Notes under the pieces: generated by a model
Seen by the model: only the letters and a program-made list of their open reading frames with translations
The model's database searches: none
Told to the model about the DNA's origin: nothing
NCBI GenBank assembly: GCA_003194525.1
Contig: NBIV01000016.1
Coordinates: 248,001-312,000 of the forward strand
Direction of reading: 5' to 3'
Length of the DNA stretch: 64,000 nt
Origin: Gracilariopsis chorda
Lineage: Eukaryota; Rhodophyta; Florideophyceae; Gracilariales; Gracilariaceae
In this document: piece after piece, positions 41,489-51,783 of the stretch
Layout: each line of letters opens with the position of its first letter
Numbering within the stretch: the stretch's first letter is position 1
Position numbers and translations under genes: made by a program

Positions 41489-42721
41489 TCTTAATATATG
41501 CTTCGTTTCTGGAAAAGTCTCCCGCCTCGAAATAGTAGTGTGTCTAAGTTGCCTTCTAGCAAGTGCAGTACTTGAGAATTCGGCATTGGGTAATCCAAGG
41601 ATGACGGCTTTCTGTGTGGCACTATCAACACAAGTCTACGTCGGTGATTACTCGCCCTTCACAACATCTGCTTGTGATACGCTTTGGCCATCTCAATGAT
41701 ACGCCAGAATAGGGCATGATGACGTGGAGGTGTCGGCAGACAGGAATGCGAACTCAAAAAAATGAAAAAAAATGAAGTGGTAGAGTTACAGAAAAAGCAT
41801 TAATCTTTGCGCTTGGAGGAGGCTACGGTTGTGGAACAAAGGAAAGCCATTAGTGCTCAACAGGAGTATGGAGGAGACGTAGCATTTGTGACGCTGAAGT
41901 TTTCTCTCGTTTTGTTCTGCTCACCAGAGAAGGCAGATTCCGAGCGCACGAGGAAGAAACGATGCATGAAAGGTGGATATCAAATCATAAAGTAATGATG
42001 CTTTCGATAATACATCATTCGGGAGAATAATCGTAGATCCTCACGGTACAATGAAGAGATCCAAACTACCCCAAAACGAAGAAAAAACAAACAACGGTGC
42101 CATCAAGGGGCACCAAAATTTTGCACATGTCAGCTCTGCTCATGCGTTGACAGAATGCCGCAGCACGAAATGAGCGGAATATAGCAATACAGGAAGCACT
42201 TACGAGCAATACATTTTCCCCGTTTGAAAGACTTTGGAGCAATCGGTACCAGCGAACTGAAGCGGTGCACCACAACTGTTATTCGCTCCAGTACGAATCG
42301 TGTCCATGAAATCCATATTCCATTATCCTCAGATTCAGTGAAACTGCTCCACGATAATGTTCCATCCTCGCCGTGCTCGCCAAGATGGTGATCAAGAGGG
42401 CGTGTCATACTCAGTGTTGGTGCATCGTGGGTACCAAAGCAACGACGGAGACAATCTGAAAGCTCTTCAGAAGGTTACACGATCAAAACGATTCTCCACA
42501 CAACCCGTACAAACAAGGAAGATTAGATTTACATCGGCCAACCGCAGAAGGCGAACAAAACAAATTTGTAATAGAATACAGACATAAAAGCTCAAAAGGC
42601 TCACATAAGCAGTATAAAACTAAGCACAAAAGGGCGTTGTTCCAAAGCGCAGCAACACGCGAGCATACAAGGGGTGCCATGCGGAACAAGCACGAGCGCC
42701 AACATGAGGAAAGAGCGCAGC
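41489..42721. other. Gene-free gap between C2-lipase start and RING stop
   Basis: ORFs under 95 codons without recognisable features. The left end should be the promoter of the C2-lipase gene. Confidence 0.45.
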
Positions 42722-43837
42722 TTATGAAGCAGCAGTCTCTGTTACAATAAAAGCCCTGACAACATCTCTAACCGGGGCTCTACAGATAGGGCACTTCTGA
42801 CCACTACTGAGCAATTGCCTGGCGCACAAGCTACATGTACACATATGACCACAGGCGTATAACACACAATCGACAGAATTCTCTAAACAAACGGTACAGG
42901 CGCCGGCCTTGACGGCGCGAGCAGAAGCGGCTTGGACGGCGCAAGAAGAGGAATCGGGAACCTGTTTGGCAGAAGAGTTAGCCATAGCTGCACAGACTTC
43001 TTGTCTGATTGCACGCTGAATGTCAAGTTGGAGGTCAAAACTTGCGGACATGACGTTCTTAAGCACTGTGACTTCCTGCTGCAAGGCTCTGACGAGGCCG
43101 GTGAGTTCCGAGTGAGAAGGGTGTGTGATAGGAGTTTCGAGATCAAGAGGTGGCTGCAACGGGCGCTGAGTGGGCGGAGCTGCGTCTCGGCGAGAGATAA
43201 GGGCCTCCAACTGATGTCGAAACTCGGACTCGAGCATGACGGACACAGCCCGTTGGCGGCTGAGTTGTCCAAACGAGCGGGAACGAACTATTGTGTTGAA
43301 GGGCGGTGTGGTGTCATCACCCTCGAGACGGGCTCGAAACTGAGCGATGAGATTCTGCAGACAGGATAAACGAAAGTAAGTTTAGGGGTGTGACGAGAGG
43401 GCTGGTAGAGAAGTGAAGAAACATACCGTAACAGGTTGTCGGGCTCGAAGCAGTTCAATACCGTCTATGGCTGCGCCCCGTCTCTCACGGACTGGGGAGC
43501 TTTCGCCGCGAGGTGGGGGCTCACTTTCGAAGACGGAGGGGGTGAGTGGGGTGGGACGGGTTCGGGCGGAGATTGGGGGCGTGGGCATGGGAGGCGGCGG
43601 CACGGGGGGCACGGCGGAGACGGGCTCCACGAAGGAGACGTGGGAAAGAGGGGGAGGAGGTGAGGAATAAGCTCTTCGACCTAGAAGACGCTCCAACTCG
43701 GCGACGAAGCGACGCTCAGCGGCGCGCACGCGGGAACGCTCTCGAAGCAGCCACAGCTCTCGCACAATGCGAATCTGCTCCCCCGCCTGCGCTCGCGCGC
43801 GTCGCGGCGGCTGCGGCGACTGCGGCGGCTGCGACAT
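42722..43837 (-). CDS. C3HC4 RING-finger E3 ubiquitin ligase (candidate)
   Basis: Two exons on the minus strand, 43837-43427 and 43354-42722, are joined across a 72-nt intron (GTATGT...CAG) between codons, giving 347 residues. The RING finger is at the C-terminus (about 290-328): CTVCLENSVDCVLYACGHMCTCSLC then CPICRAP, the C3HC4 pattern of small E3 ligases. Exon 2 begins NLIAQFRARLEGDD and continues RSFGQLSRQRAVSVMLESEFRHQLEALISRR, a block seen in plant RING proteins of the VSxLLESxFRxxLxxLI type. The N-terminus is basic and coiled (RIVRELWLLRERSRVRAAERRFVAELERLLGRR), then Pro-rich. Substrates are unknown. The start codon is 423 bp from that of the divergent glycosyltransferase. Confidence 0.85.
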
Positions 43838-44260
43838 GGCGCTCTCCTCTCCTCTCCTCTCCGCGCCGCGACAAGTCTGCTTCCGCTATACAACCCTTTG
43901 TCTCAGCTCGCAAGCAGCAGTACGCATCCGCCACGATCTCCACGGTACACACGCGTGCACGAAGGCTACGTGTACGTGGCAACGTCGGGTGCGGATGGCG
44001 CCATGTGACCGTTGCCGAGTTGCGCCACGGCCCCTTGCTGTCACCGCCGTGTGCCCCTGCGCGTACAGCAGCGCCGCCGCACCCTCGTTGCCGCGCCACT
44101 GCGCGTCCCCACTCACTTCTCCCTCCGTATGCTGCACCGTCATGCCCTCCCGAACCTGAGCATCCCCGCCCACAACCCTCCCCCAACCCCTTTTCCCCCT
44201 CCCCCTCCCCCTTCCCTCCCCCTTGTTATCCCCTCCTTTCCTCTGCCCCTCAATCGCCAA
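43838..44260. promoter_or_regulatory. Divergent promoter, RING gene and fucosyltransferase-like gene
   Basis: A GC-rich spacer between divergent start codons. It has a pentamer tandem repeat (CTCTC)x4 at 43842-43861 just before the RING start and a C/T-rich leader (about 44160-44260) before the glycosyltransferase start. Long overlapping ORFs here are products of the GC-rich composition. Confidence 0.6.
43842..43861. repeat. (CTCTC)x4 tandem repeat
   Basis: Four exact pentamers directly upstream of the RING start codon, in its 5' leader (GA-rich on the sense strand of that gene). Confidence 0.85.
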
Positions 44261-45931
44261 ATGTCTGCTCCAGTCATTCGCCGTTTGCGCGTTAAGGCCA
44301 ACAGCCTCGCACGCTCAATCGCCGTCAAGCGCGCTTCTTCCGCTGACGCAATCCTCCGCCGTCAGCTCGCTCATGCCATCTTCATCATCGCCATGTCCTT
44401 CGTGCTCTGGAGGGCCCTCACCACACATTTCCTCCCCGCCCACACTACATTGGAGCTACCCGATCGCCGCACTCTGCAAGCCGCTCACATCGCCATCACC
44501 CGTTTTCGATCCATCGGCTCCCAAATCGCAGCCGCACCCAATTCAACCTTCGCAGATGATCGCGCAAACTACCACACCCTCATTTCCGATTGTCGAATAC
44601 CACCTGCATTCGTCTCGCGAATGGATCCTCAAAATCGCCGCAACCTTCTCATTCGCCTCTCCGCCCACTCCGACGCGCCCCTGTCCTTCGCCACAATGCC
44701 AAAGCTCATCGTAGTCGATGTACAGAACGGGTTGGGCAATCGACTGCGCGCACTTGCCTCGGCATTGGAGTTTGCTTACTTCACGCGCAGAGTCCTAGTA
44801 GTAATTTGGTCTAGAGATGCCCATCTTGATGCCTCTATGCATCACTTATTTGACTCATCCGTCTTACAGAATCTCATAGTCATTCACACTCCAATCTCAT
44901 GGCCAATTCAGCCTCATCAAGTCCACCTTCCAAACTCCTATCCACTCACAACTTCGCAGTATCTCCCTCCTTCTCATCCTTCCGTTGCATACTACAACTT
45001 TATGGCCAAGGACTCAACACCAAAATCCAAACAAACACCACTAACTCGCTTGGCTGAATCATCCCATCAGCACATTTACGTCAAGACCGCCTATGTTCTT
45101 CGATCCCCTTACGCCCCTAACACACTAATTAATGCATTCGTCCAAGCTCTCACGCCTTCCCCACGCGTCCGCGCTCTTGTACGATACGCCACCCTCGCTG
45201 CGGGTGGCGAAAACGCCCTCCATACCATGATTGGAGTCCATATTCGCTCCAGAAGCTTGGCTCAAGACAATGACCAAGTTGACTATCAGTGCGAGTATTC
45301 CATCAACGGTGCAGCCGTTACAAACAGCTGGAGAATGCAAAGCACCCCCGCTTTCTTCATTCCGCAAATGAAACGTTTGCGGCGCCATTGGACCAGTATC
45401 GTTTCGCGTTCCTACTTGCTCACGGCAGATAAATCTGAACTCGGAAACGGTCACGCGCGCTATATTGTCGACCTGCGTCATTTGCCGAGGTTTTTCGTCT
45501 CGGTCGACTCCAAAGCAGCGCTCAGTGCACTGTATCGTCATTTTCGACGCGAGGATATCAGTACACTGGTTCGCGATTGTGATGATCGCGGCGCTGAATG
45601 CGCTCAGTACGCCTTTGCAGATATGATCTTACTCTCTAGAACCGGAGCGTTGCTTGCATCGGGTTGGAGCTCTTTTTCGGAAGCCGCCCAACGCTTGAGA
45701 GTCCGCCCACCCGATGTTGACCCTTCAAGCAACGCAGGATATGTTGTTCGCGTTTCTGGCATCAATTTCGGATGGTCGTGGAGACAGAAGTTGCGCATAA
45801 GAATCCAGTCCTGGCTTTGGGGAAGAGCAGGAGACGTCACAGGCTTCATGACCGAGGAGGAAAGGAACCTGATTTGCAAGCGGAGAAAAGCACAACGCAG
45901 TCGCCGAGCAGGATCTGCAACTGCGGGCTGA
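44261..45931 (+). CDS. Fucosyltransferase-like type II membrane glycosyltransferase
   Basis: From MSAPVIRRLR the protein has 556 residues: a basic cytosolic tail, one membrane segment (about 45-60, AIFIIAMSFVLWRAL) and a lumenal catalytic region. Motifs recall the GT23/GT37/O-fucosyltransferase type B fold: VDVQNGLGNRLRALASALEFAY (donor-site loop), TMIGVHIRSRS (the HxR motif) and MILLSRTGALLASGWSSFSEAA near the end, like the conserved SRT/S-SF-E block. I therefore call it fucosyltransferase-like; donor and acceptor are unknown. The open frame reaches back to 44012, but that part is a Pro-rich leader from the C/T tract. It is a single exon. Together with the gene at 2537 it suggests Golgi glycan synthesis, perhaps for cell-wall polysaccharide. 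Confidence 0.75.
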   Translation: MSAPVIRRLRVKANSLARSIAVKRASSADAILRRQLAHAIFIIAMSFVLWRALTTHFLPAHTTLELPDRRTLQAAHIAITRFRSIGSQIAAAPNSTFADDRANYHTLISDCRIPPAFVSRMDPQNRRNLLIRLSAHSDAPLSFATMPKLIVVDVQNGLGNRLRALASALEFAYFTRRVLVVIWSRDAHLDASMHHLFDSSVLQNLIVIHTPISWPIQPHQVHLPNSYPLTTSQYLPPSHPSVAYYNFMAKDSTPKSKQTPLTRLAESSHQHIYVKTAYVLRSPYAPNTLINAFVQALTPSPRVRALVRYATLAAGGENALHTMIGVHIRSRSLAQDNDQVDYQCEYSINGAAVTNSWRMQSTPAFFIPQMKRLRRHWTSIVSRSYLLTADKSELGNGHARYIVDLRHLPRFFVSVDSKAALSALYRHFRREDISTLVRDCDDRGAECAQYAFADMILLSRTGALLASGWSSFSEAAQRLRVRPPDVDPSSNAGYVVRVSGINFGWSWRQKLRIRIQSWLWGRAGDVTGFMTEEERNLICKRRKAQRSRRAGSATAG

Positions 45932-46586
45932 GTTGTGCTCAATAGTAATGAGCCTCGAGCATGATCACTATGACGCGACCGAGGCTGGCTTAGTGTTGTT
46001 TGCAGAATATTACGTACTGGCTTCATCCGTGAATCTCTCAGTTCTTTTTGAATGGCTTATTGACGTTCACATCCCCACATGCCGCGCAGGAGACGTGTTA
46101 ACTCATAAAACAGGTAGGGATATGTGCACGCTTTCTGTTCACAGTGGTTAAGCAAGCTGAGCTCTCCACTTGTGTTTCTAATGTATGGCGCTGCCGAAAA
46201 GTTTTGCCGTTGGCCCGCTGTGTTTTCGTTTTTGCAGAAGAGCTTAACCAAAATTCCGCTGCGTCGCACCGATGACCGTGCACAACACTCGCCTCCAAAG
46301 GGAGCAACACGAGGGCAAGGCATAGAAACGTGACAAATGTCAATCGGATCTTCTCTCGAAGAGCTTGGTTTTCTTTAATCAAGGCACGGGCACGCATGCC
46401 CCCGTTATTATCCTTGTATGCAAGTTAAGTGGTTTGTACAGATTTTCGTTCAACGTTTTCGATGCGAACACAACAAAGTGACCCTCCGCCGCAAAGAGTC
46501 ACGGTGTTATCAGAGGCTTGCAGCCAAGAATGCGTCACTGCATAGTGAAAGGTTTGTTTTGAGTGAATGACTATATGAGTAAAATA
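45932..46586. other. Gap with one weak ORF
   Basis: A 99-codon frame on the minus strand (46397-46098) begins MRARALIKENQALREKIRLTF and has one hydrophobic stretch, but no family is recognised. I do not call it a gene. The stretch holds the 3' ends of the two convergent flanking genes. Confidence 0.4.
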
Positions 46587-48131
46587 CTAGCCATGAATCA
46601 CAGTACCGCTTTGGGGTACGGTTGCGATAACTCTGCCGTAAGAGTTGTCATTGTTCACCGAAGGAGTAGGTATTCTTGCGACAGACATGATACTGCATTG
46701 CACTTCTGCTAGTGCTGGCATGCTATCAGTGTCATTCTCGTCTTCCATGCCGGCAGTTGCAGCGGGCAAAATTAGCGATATCGTGTGCGGCGGACCACAG
46801 GGTTCTCCTCTCTTCTTGCTCTCAGAGCAAGCCTTGATGCTACCAATCGCAGCTTGAGCATCTCTGCACAATACGTAAGAATACTGGGGCTGAGCTTGGC
46901 CTCTGAAATCCGCTAAGGCGACTACTTTAGCAGCGTCTTCGTCGCGCATATCGACGAACATCTTTTCTGCCGAGCTGACATCAATGTCCATTTTTGTTGG
47001 TTTCTCCTCTACTACGAGAGGCTCATCCTTCGCAAGACCTCCATCCTGATGTTGATTTGTCTCTTCATCGTCTTCACTACTCTTGTCAGGCAACTCTTTA
47101 AGGACACTCATACAGCTAGGCTGCCAGCCTTCTTGCATATGTGGAGCAGGAACTGCTGGTACAGCTGAGGGAGCACCAGAATTTCCCTTCCAAATTGCCG
47201 GAAGGTTCGAGTTATCTCCTCCAAATACATTGGAGGCAGCTTTCAACAATCCTGGTGTGCCGACGAACGCACCCCACATAAACATGACACACGCCATCGT
47301 GGTGGCAGCACCTGTGACTCTCTTCCTCTTCTTCTTCGGGGCTTCCTCGACATCATTCACTGTCAGTGCGCCAGAGATGCGGCCTGCAACCTCTTGAGAC
47401 ATCTGCGCAAGACCAACGACGATGGGTGGTTGGGTAGTGGGCGGAGCGGCGGCGGCGGCCTGGGCTACAGCAACCAAACGGGCATTGGCGTGGTCGAGAG
47501 CGGCTCGGAGAGAGCGATTCTCTTGTGTGAGAGATGCTACTCGCTTACGGAGGGCAGTGGCTTCAGCCCCAGCAGATGTGAGACGGGTCGTAAGTTCCAA
47601 GACTAGCGAGTCCTTAGAGTTGGCATCGGACTCTTTCGACTTTTTCGAAGAGCGCCTCTGTCGACGTTGCTTCGACTTGGAAGGGCTGCGCTTAGTCGAT
47701 TGCGGAGAGGCTGGGGCAGATTGTTGTGGCGACGGGAGTTGTTCAAAGGAAGTGTGTGACGGGGATGAAATACGAGAACCGACTGTTGAGTTGTCTGAAG
47801 GGAGCTCGACGATGAACTGTGGGGATAGAAGACTGGGGGGCGGGGTTGAGTCGTCTGTGCATTGTGAGAGAGTTTCAGGAGAAGGGGTGAAGGAGTCCGT
47901 GGTAAGGTTGAGAGGTGCTGTGGACGTGGTAAGAGATTCGGGTGAGGGGAGTTTTCCTGGAGTTGTAACGGAGTCAATGTTCTTGTCGGAGTCGAAATTT
48001 AGTAGGTCGAGAAGATCAGGATGGTTGGGTAAGCCGTTAGAGAGCGCGTTTAGAGGAGGGAGGTTGTTCGTGTCCAGGGGAAGGTCAGGAATGCATTCCT
48101 CCCAGGCGATATTGACGTCAATCTTGTCCAT
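46587..48131 (-). CDS. Membrane-tethered basic/coiled-coil protein, possible bZIP-like stress factor
   Basis: From MDKIDVNIAWEE the protein has 514 residues. An acidic, Ser/Thr/Pro-rich N-terminus (1-145) looks like an activation domain (LDLLNFDSD). A very basic stretch follows (147-168: KRSPSKSKQRRQRRSSKKSK), then a heptad Leu zipper (about 176-224: LVLELTTRL, ALRKRVASLTQENRSLRAAL). A second basic patch KKKRKR (266-271) precedes a single membrane helix (about 273-292, TGAATTMACVMFMWGAFVGT). The C-terminal half has no recognised fold and would be lumenal. This order matches ER-anchored bZIP factors of the ATF6/bZIP28/CREB3 type that are freed by proteolysis. However, the Asn-x7-Arg signature of bZIP basic regions is absent, so DNA binding is uncertain. 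The frame extends upstream to 48212 as translated leader. Confidence 0.65.
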   Translation of the reverse strand: MDKIDVNIAWEECIPDLPLDTNNLPPLNALSNGLPNHPDLLDLLNFDSDKNIDSVTTPGKLPSPESLTTSTAPLNLTTDSFTPSPETLSQCTDDSTPPPSLLSPQFIVELPSDNSTVGSRISSPSHTSFEQLPSPQQSAPASPQSTKRSPSKSKQRRQRRSSKKSKESDANSKDSLVLELTTRLTSAGAEATALRKRVASLTQENRSLRAALDHANARLVAVAQAAAAAPPTTQPPIVVGLAQMSQEVAGRISGALTVNDVEEAPKKKRKRVTGAATTMACVMFMWGAFVGTPGLLKAASNVFGGDNSNLPAIWKGNSGAPSAVPAVPAPHMQEGWQPSCMSVLKELPDKSSEDDEETNQHQDGGLAKDEPLVVEEKPTKMDIDVSSAEKMFVDMRDEDAAKVVALADFRGQAQPQYSYVLCRDAQAAIGSIKACSESKKRGEPCGPPHTISLILPAATAGMEDENDTDSMPALAEVQCSIMSVARIPTPSVNNDNSYGRVIATVPQSGTVIHG

Positions 48132-50201
48132 GGTGAGTGGTATGTGGAAGTGGGGTTTGAGGCGATGTGAGTGAAAATGGTAAGAAGGTGGGATCAGGAG
48201 GTATGGAAGCAAGCGACGCGACGAGGAGGAGGTCGCGTGGAGGGCTGCGGCCTGGTATACGTGCGAAGCTAACGGCGTGGACTAAGCCAAACAAGCGAGT
48301 GGGATGAGCGCTGAAATTGAAAGACAGCAGACAGCCAAGCGAGGTCAAAAGTGATGAACGAAGAACGGGTGGGGGTGGGGGAGACGACTGGGGAGAACGG
48401 AGACAGTGAGGGGTGGCTCACGGGAAGGGCGCGTTTCCGCAAAGGTGAAACAGCGCTGCCGAAAGGGTAAAGTTGGAAGAGCGTCAGCAAGTGCGCACGT
48501 AGTACGCTGGTACGGTGCAACGCTCGAGATGCCGCGCTGGACGTGAATTGGATTGGAGGCGGCACGCGCCTGTTGTGGTTGACGCAAAGGTGACGCGCGT
48601 CAGCAGTGCTGGCTGAGAGCTGGCTTCTAATTTTTTTTTCTTTTTCTTCTCCGCTTCGTGTGTGGCGCGATATCGGACGTGATTCGTGCAGCGGTGATGA
48701 TTTTTGCGGCTCTTAGAATTGTGCTACGCTGGCAACGCTGTTGTCCTCCGGTGCATGATATTCTCATTGCTCGTGCAGCGTTGCCGTAAGCGCTCATAGC
48801 GGCGCGCATGCTCTTTGTAAATGCATGTGTCTATCGTTGCTGAGCTGTTGGTATTCACCTTCATCTCCGTCACCATTTCTGATGTCTGCGAGAGACGACG
48901 TTCGTGCTGCCAGCGTAAAGGAGATAAAGCATCTACCTTTAACCTAAGTCCGAGAAGATAGGCCGCAGCGCCGGATATATTATCCATTCACGAGCCCGCT
49001 CAGGGAGGTTTGAATCCAGTCTAATTAAACCGCGCTAACTGCAAAGATTGTAGGGGCATTCTAGAAGATTCACTACCGAGTTGTCGTACTTCTGCACGTG
49101 TGTTAGTCACGACGCCACCGTCTTTCACGGCGGCCATGAAGTTGATGGGTAAATTGTACCCACGGGTAAGGTAGCCCCTCTAACATTATTGGAAAGCAGA
49201 TGCAACGAACAATGGGTCTCATGTTTTATCTCTTTTGCCTATTTCAGGACTCCTGAATCAGGAGGCGCAAGAATGCGGCTCTGAAACGTTCAGTTCATCA
49301 CAAATGCATTCACCAATGCATTGTTTTCGCTCAACGAGCATCTCGCAAGGCGAAATTAGAAACGATGGCTTTTCGCGATAAAGATACCATTAGCGCCGCT
49401 GTTGGTTCATTTAGCCAACACCTCCGCGGGCCACAGTCTCTATGGAGGTCTCATGTGTTGGGTTCCCATCTCGCCGCAGAGCGCCACATGCTCGCCAACG
49501 CCACCTGCTACGAGGTAACATGACATGTTACTAATATGGCTCGGTCCTTCGCATATGGCCTGTGAGGGTTTGCCATCGACACGTCAGTAACGGACAAGGC
49601 GAATATCCCTCTCTTATTGACTACTGTATTAGCACGCCCCTTGTCGTATGACCTGTTCGCTACTGTATGCTGGAACTTGCATCGAAGCCCAAGTTAAAGC
49701 GCTCCATAAACGACGGCGGAAGGCAGAGTTTGAAAAGTGCTCGTCTCGCCTCTGCCGTAGCTTGTTTAGTCTTCTCATACCGTTAGCATCGTCAGAGGGT
49801 TGGGATTCATTGTTTTGGTACCGGTGTTACCGGGTCAGGCCCGTTTGCATGCGCTGCGGTTCGATTCCTTCATGCAGATATCGTTTGCGACCACATCGCC
49901 CATTTCGAAACCTTTCGTCCACAAACTCCATTTCCGAGAACGGCGTCTCACTTCTCAAATAACCTTTACCCTTTCTCATTGGTCACGCTCCTAGAGTCTC
50001 TGGCGAGAAGATTACGGGGAACCGCACCTACCCCCCCTGAAAAAGGTCCTCCAAGTTTCTGGCAGGATACCGAGGTCTCCAGCCTAAAGGTTTGGAACTG
50101 ACCTGCTGCGTATACCGCGAATGTACCCTTCGAAATCACTGCAGATTCAGCACGGGAATTCAAAGGACACGACAAGACATCTGTAGACACTCCTCCTCGG
50201 A
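48132..50201. other. 2-kb gap: leader of the 46.6-48.1 kb gene, then gene-free
   Basis: 48132-48600 is pyrimidine-rich in the sense of the upstream minus-strand gene and should be its leader and promoter. The remainder to 50201 shows only short ORFs. AACCTTTACCC near 49965 recalls the TAACCCTTTACC motifs at 4595 and 5110. The last part should hold the ALG1 promoter. Confidence 0.5.
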
Positions 50202-51563
50202 ATGCCCTTTCCATTGCTGACATCAGTATTAGCTGTGAGCCCTCTGATTCTTGTCTTTGTCACGCTCGCTGCTCTATTGCTTATACGATATTACCATCTG
50301 CACCGCGTAAAGGCAAATCATGTAGCTCCTGCGATCCTGGTAGTATCACAATCACCCGCCAATCATTCACCTCGAGTCGCCGCTCATGTTAAAGCTCTTT
50401 TACACTATTTCCCGGAGTATGCAATCGTTCTACTTGCCGAACCGCCGAATCCGATATCTGACGAAAGACTAGCATTCTATTCCTTACCGCAATACCCACC
50501 TCTTGCGAAGCGAAATGTGTTCACGCTCTTCAAGAAAGCACTCAGCCTCTTTTTCGGACAAGCCTCATGCCTTAGTACCATATCGTGCCTACCACTTGGC
50601 GTGCGTCACATCATTCTTGCAACACCACCAGCTCTGCCTCTTCTGCCACTTCTTATTATTTTGCGCCCTTTCATATTCCCTCGCTCACGAATCACTGTCG
50701 ATGTGCACAATCTTGCATACACACTTTCCGCACAACACAATCCAAATCCGTACTTTCTCTCTGTTGTCCGGCAACTCGAGCTACGCTTTCTCCGATGTGC
50801 GCATACCTTGTGGACGGTTTCGAGAGCTCTGTCTGACTTTCTACTCCATATCGGCAAAGGCGCTATCGTCCTACGAGACCTTCCTTCAGAATCCTTTACA
50901 AAGCTTCGAAGTGATCCTCTTTCTGCAGATGAAAGACAAAAGCTGATAGCTCGCGTTCAAGATCTAGCCACGGAATTCGGAGTAACAACGCTGAAGAGCA
51001 ACGTACCTGTGCTGGTGTCCAGTACGAGTTGGACTCCGGATGAAGACTTGTCCATGCTCCTTACAGCCATTCGACAACTAGATCAAGAGGGGTTACGTCT
51101 TCGTGTAGTGATAACGGGCAAAGGTCCACTGCGCGCTGCGTTCGAAAGAGAACTTGAACACGCAAACCTGCAGAACGTGCAGGTATGGCTGGGGTGGCTA
51201 CCATTTTCCGAATATGCCGCGTTACTGTCCATAGCAACGCTAGGCGTCTCATTGCATGCAAGTTCTTCTGCATTAGACTTGCCAATGAAAGCAGTAGACA
51301 TGCTTGGTGCAGGCCTTCCTGTGCTGGGGTTGCGTTACGCGTGTATTGACGAGCTCGTCAAAGATAAAACCAACGGGCTCCTCTTTGATACTTCTGAAGA
51401 GCTCTCAGATTGCATACGAAGGGTTTTGAAAGATGAACAACAATTGCAACGACTTCGTAAAGGCGCAGCGGAGTCGTTCGAGGAGGAATGGCTTTCGTGT
51501 TGGGAGAAGACTGTTCTGCCAATTCTTAGGAGACAGAACAACAGACAAGACGACACAGGTTGA
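50202..51563 (+). CDS. ALG1: ALG1 beta-1,4-mannosyltransferase (ER N-glycosylation)
   Basis: ALG1 adds the first mannose to dolichol-PP-GlcNAc2 on the cytosolic ER face. The 453-residue protein has an N-terminal membrane helix (about 5-27) and a GT-B fold of family GT33. ITVDVHNLAYTL matches the IDWHNFGY region; then LVSSTSWTPDEDLSMLLTAI, VVITGKGPLRAAFERE, WLGWLPFSEYAALLSIATLGVSLHASSSALDLPMKAVDMLGAGLPVL and NGLLFDTSEEL. These blocks are specific to ALG1. The usual N-terminal GDxGRSPRMQYH block is changed to SQSPANHSPRVAAHVKAL, keeping only SPR, so the acceptor side is divergent. It is a single exon; the start at 50202 is the first ATG before the membrane helix. Confidence 0.9.
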   Translation: MPFPLLTSVLAVSPLILVFVTLAALLLIRYYHLHRVKANHVAPAILVVSQSPANHSPRVAAHVKALLHYFPEYAIVLLAEPPNPISDERLAFYSLPQYPPLAKRNVFTLFKKALSLFFGQASCLSTISCLPLGVRHIILATPPALPLLPLLIILRPFIFPRSRITVDVHNLAYTLSAQHNPNPYFLSVVRQLELRFLRCAHTLWTVSRALSDFLLHIGKGAIVLRDLPSESFTKLRSDPLSADERQKLIARVQDLATEFGVTTLKSNVPVLVSSTSWTPDEDLSMLLTAIRQLDQEGLRLRVVITGKGPLRAAFERELEHANLQNVQVWLGWLPFSEYAALLSIATLGVSLHASSSALDLPMKAVDMLGAGLPVLGLRYACIDELVKDKTNGLLFDTSEELSDCIRRVLKDEQQLQRLRKGAAESFEEEWLSCWEKTVLPILRRQNNRQDDTG

Positions 51564-51783
51564 TTCATGGGAACGGCAGAGAGGAGGGGAGGCCTTGTAG
51601 TGTCCTATACAAGCTGTTTACAGACATCCTTACCGTGAAAAAAGCGTCCTGGCCCGCCGACCATCACTACCAATGGTTACAATGGTCGTGTTCTCGAAAA
51701 TCTAGATTAGGTTATGTCGACTGCACTTCTCGCCTCGTACTTGTTCGGGATTGTGCATTCTTTCAATTAGAGTTTAAGAGCCC

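Noticed and set aside
43546..44295. 249-codon plus-strand frame across the RING exon and promoter
   Set aside because: Antisense to the RING exon; Ala/Arg-rich composition typical of GC-rich shadow frames.
46098..46397. 99-codon minus-strand frame with one hydrophobic stretch
   Set aside because: Single weak feature, no family, no supporting context.
47422..48174. 250-codon plus-strand frame antisense to the membrane-tethered coiled-coil gene
   Set aside because: Mirrors the Ser/Pro-rich coding strand; no domain of its own.
49850..49885. GGTTCGATTCC resembling a tRNA T-arm
   Set aside because: The flanking bases do not form the five-pair T stem, and no D-arm or acceptor stem is present upstream.
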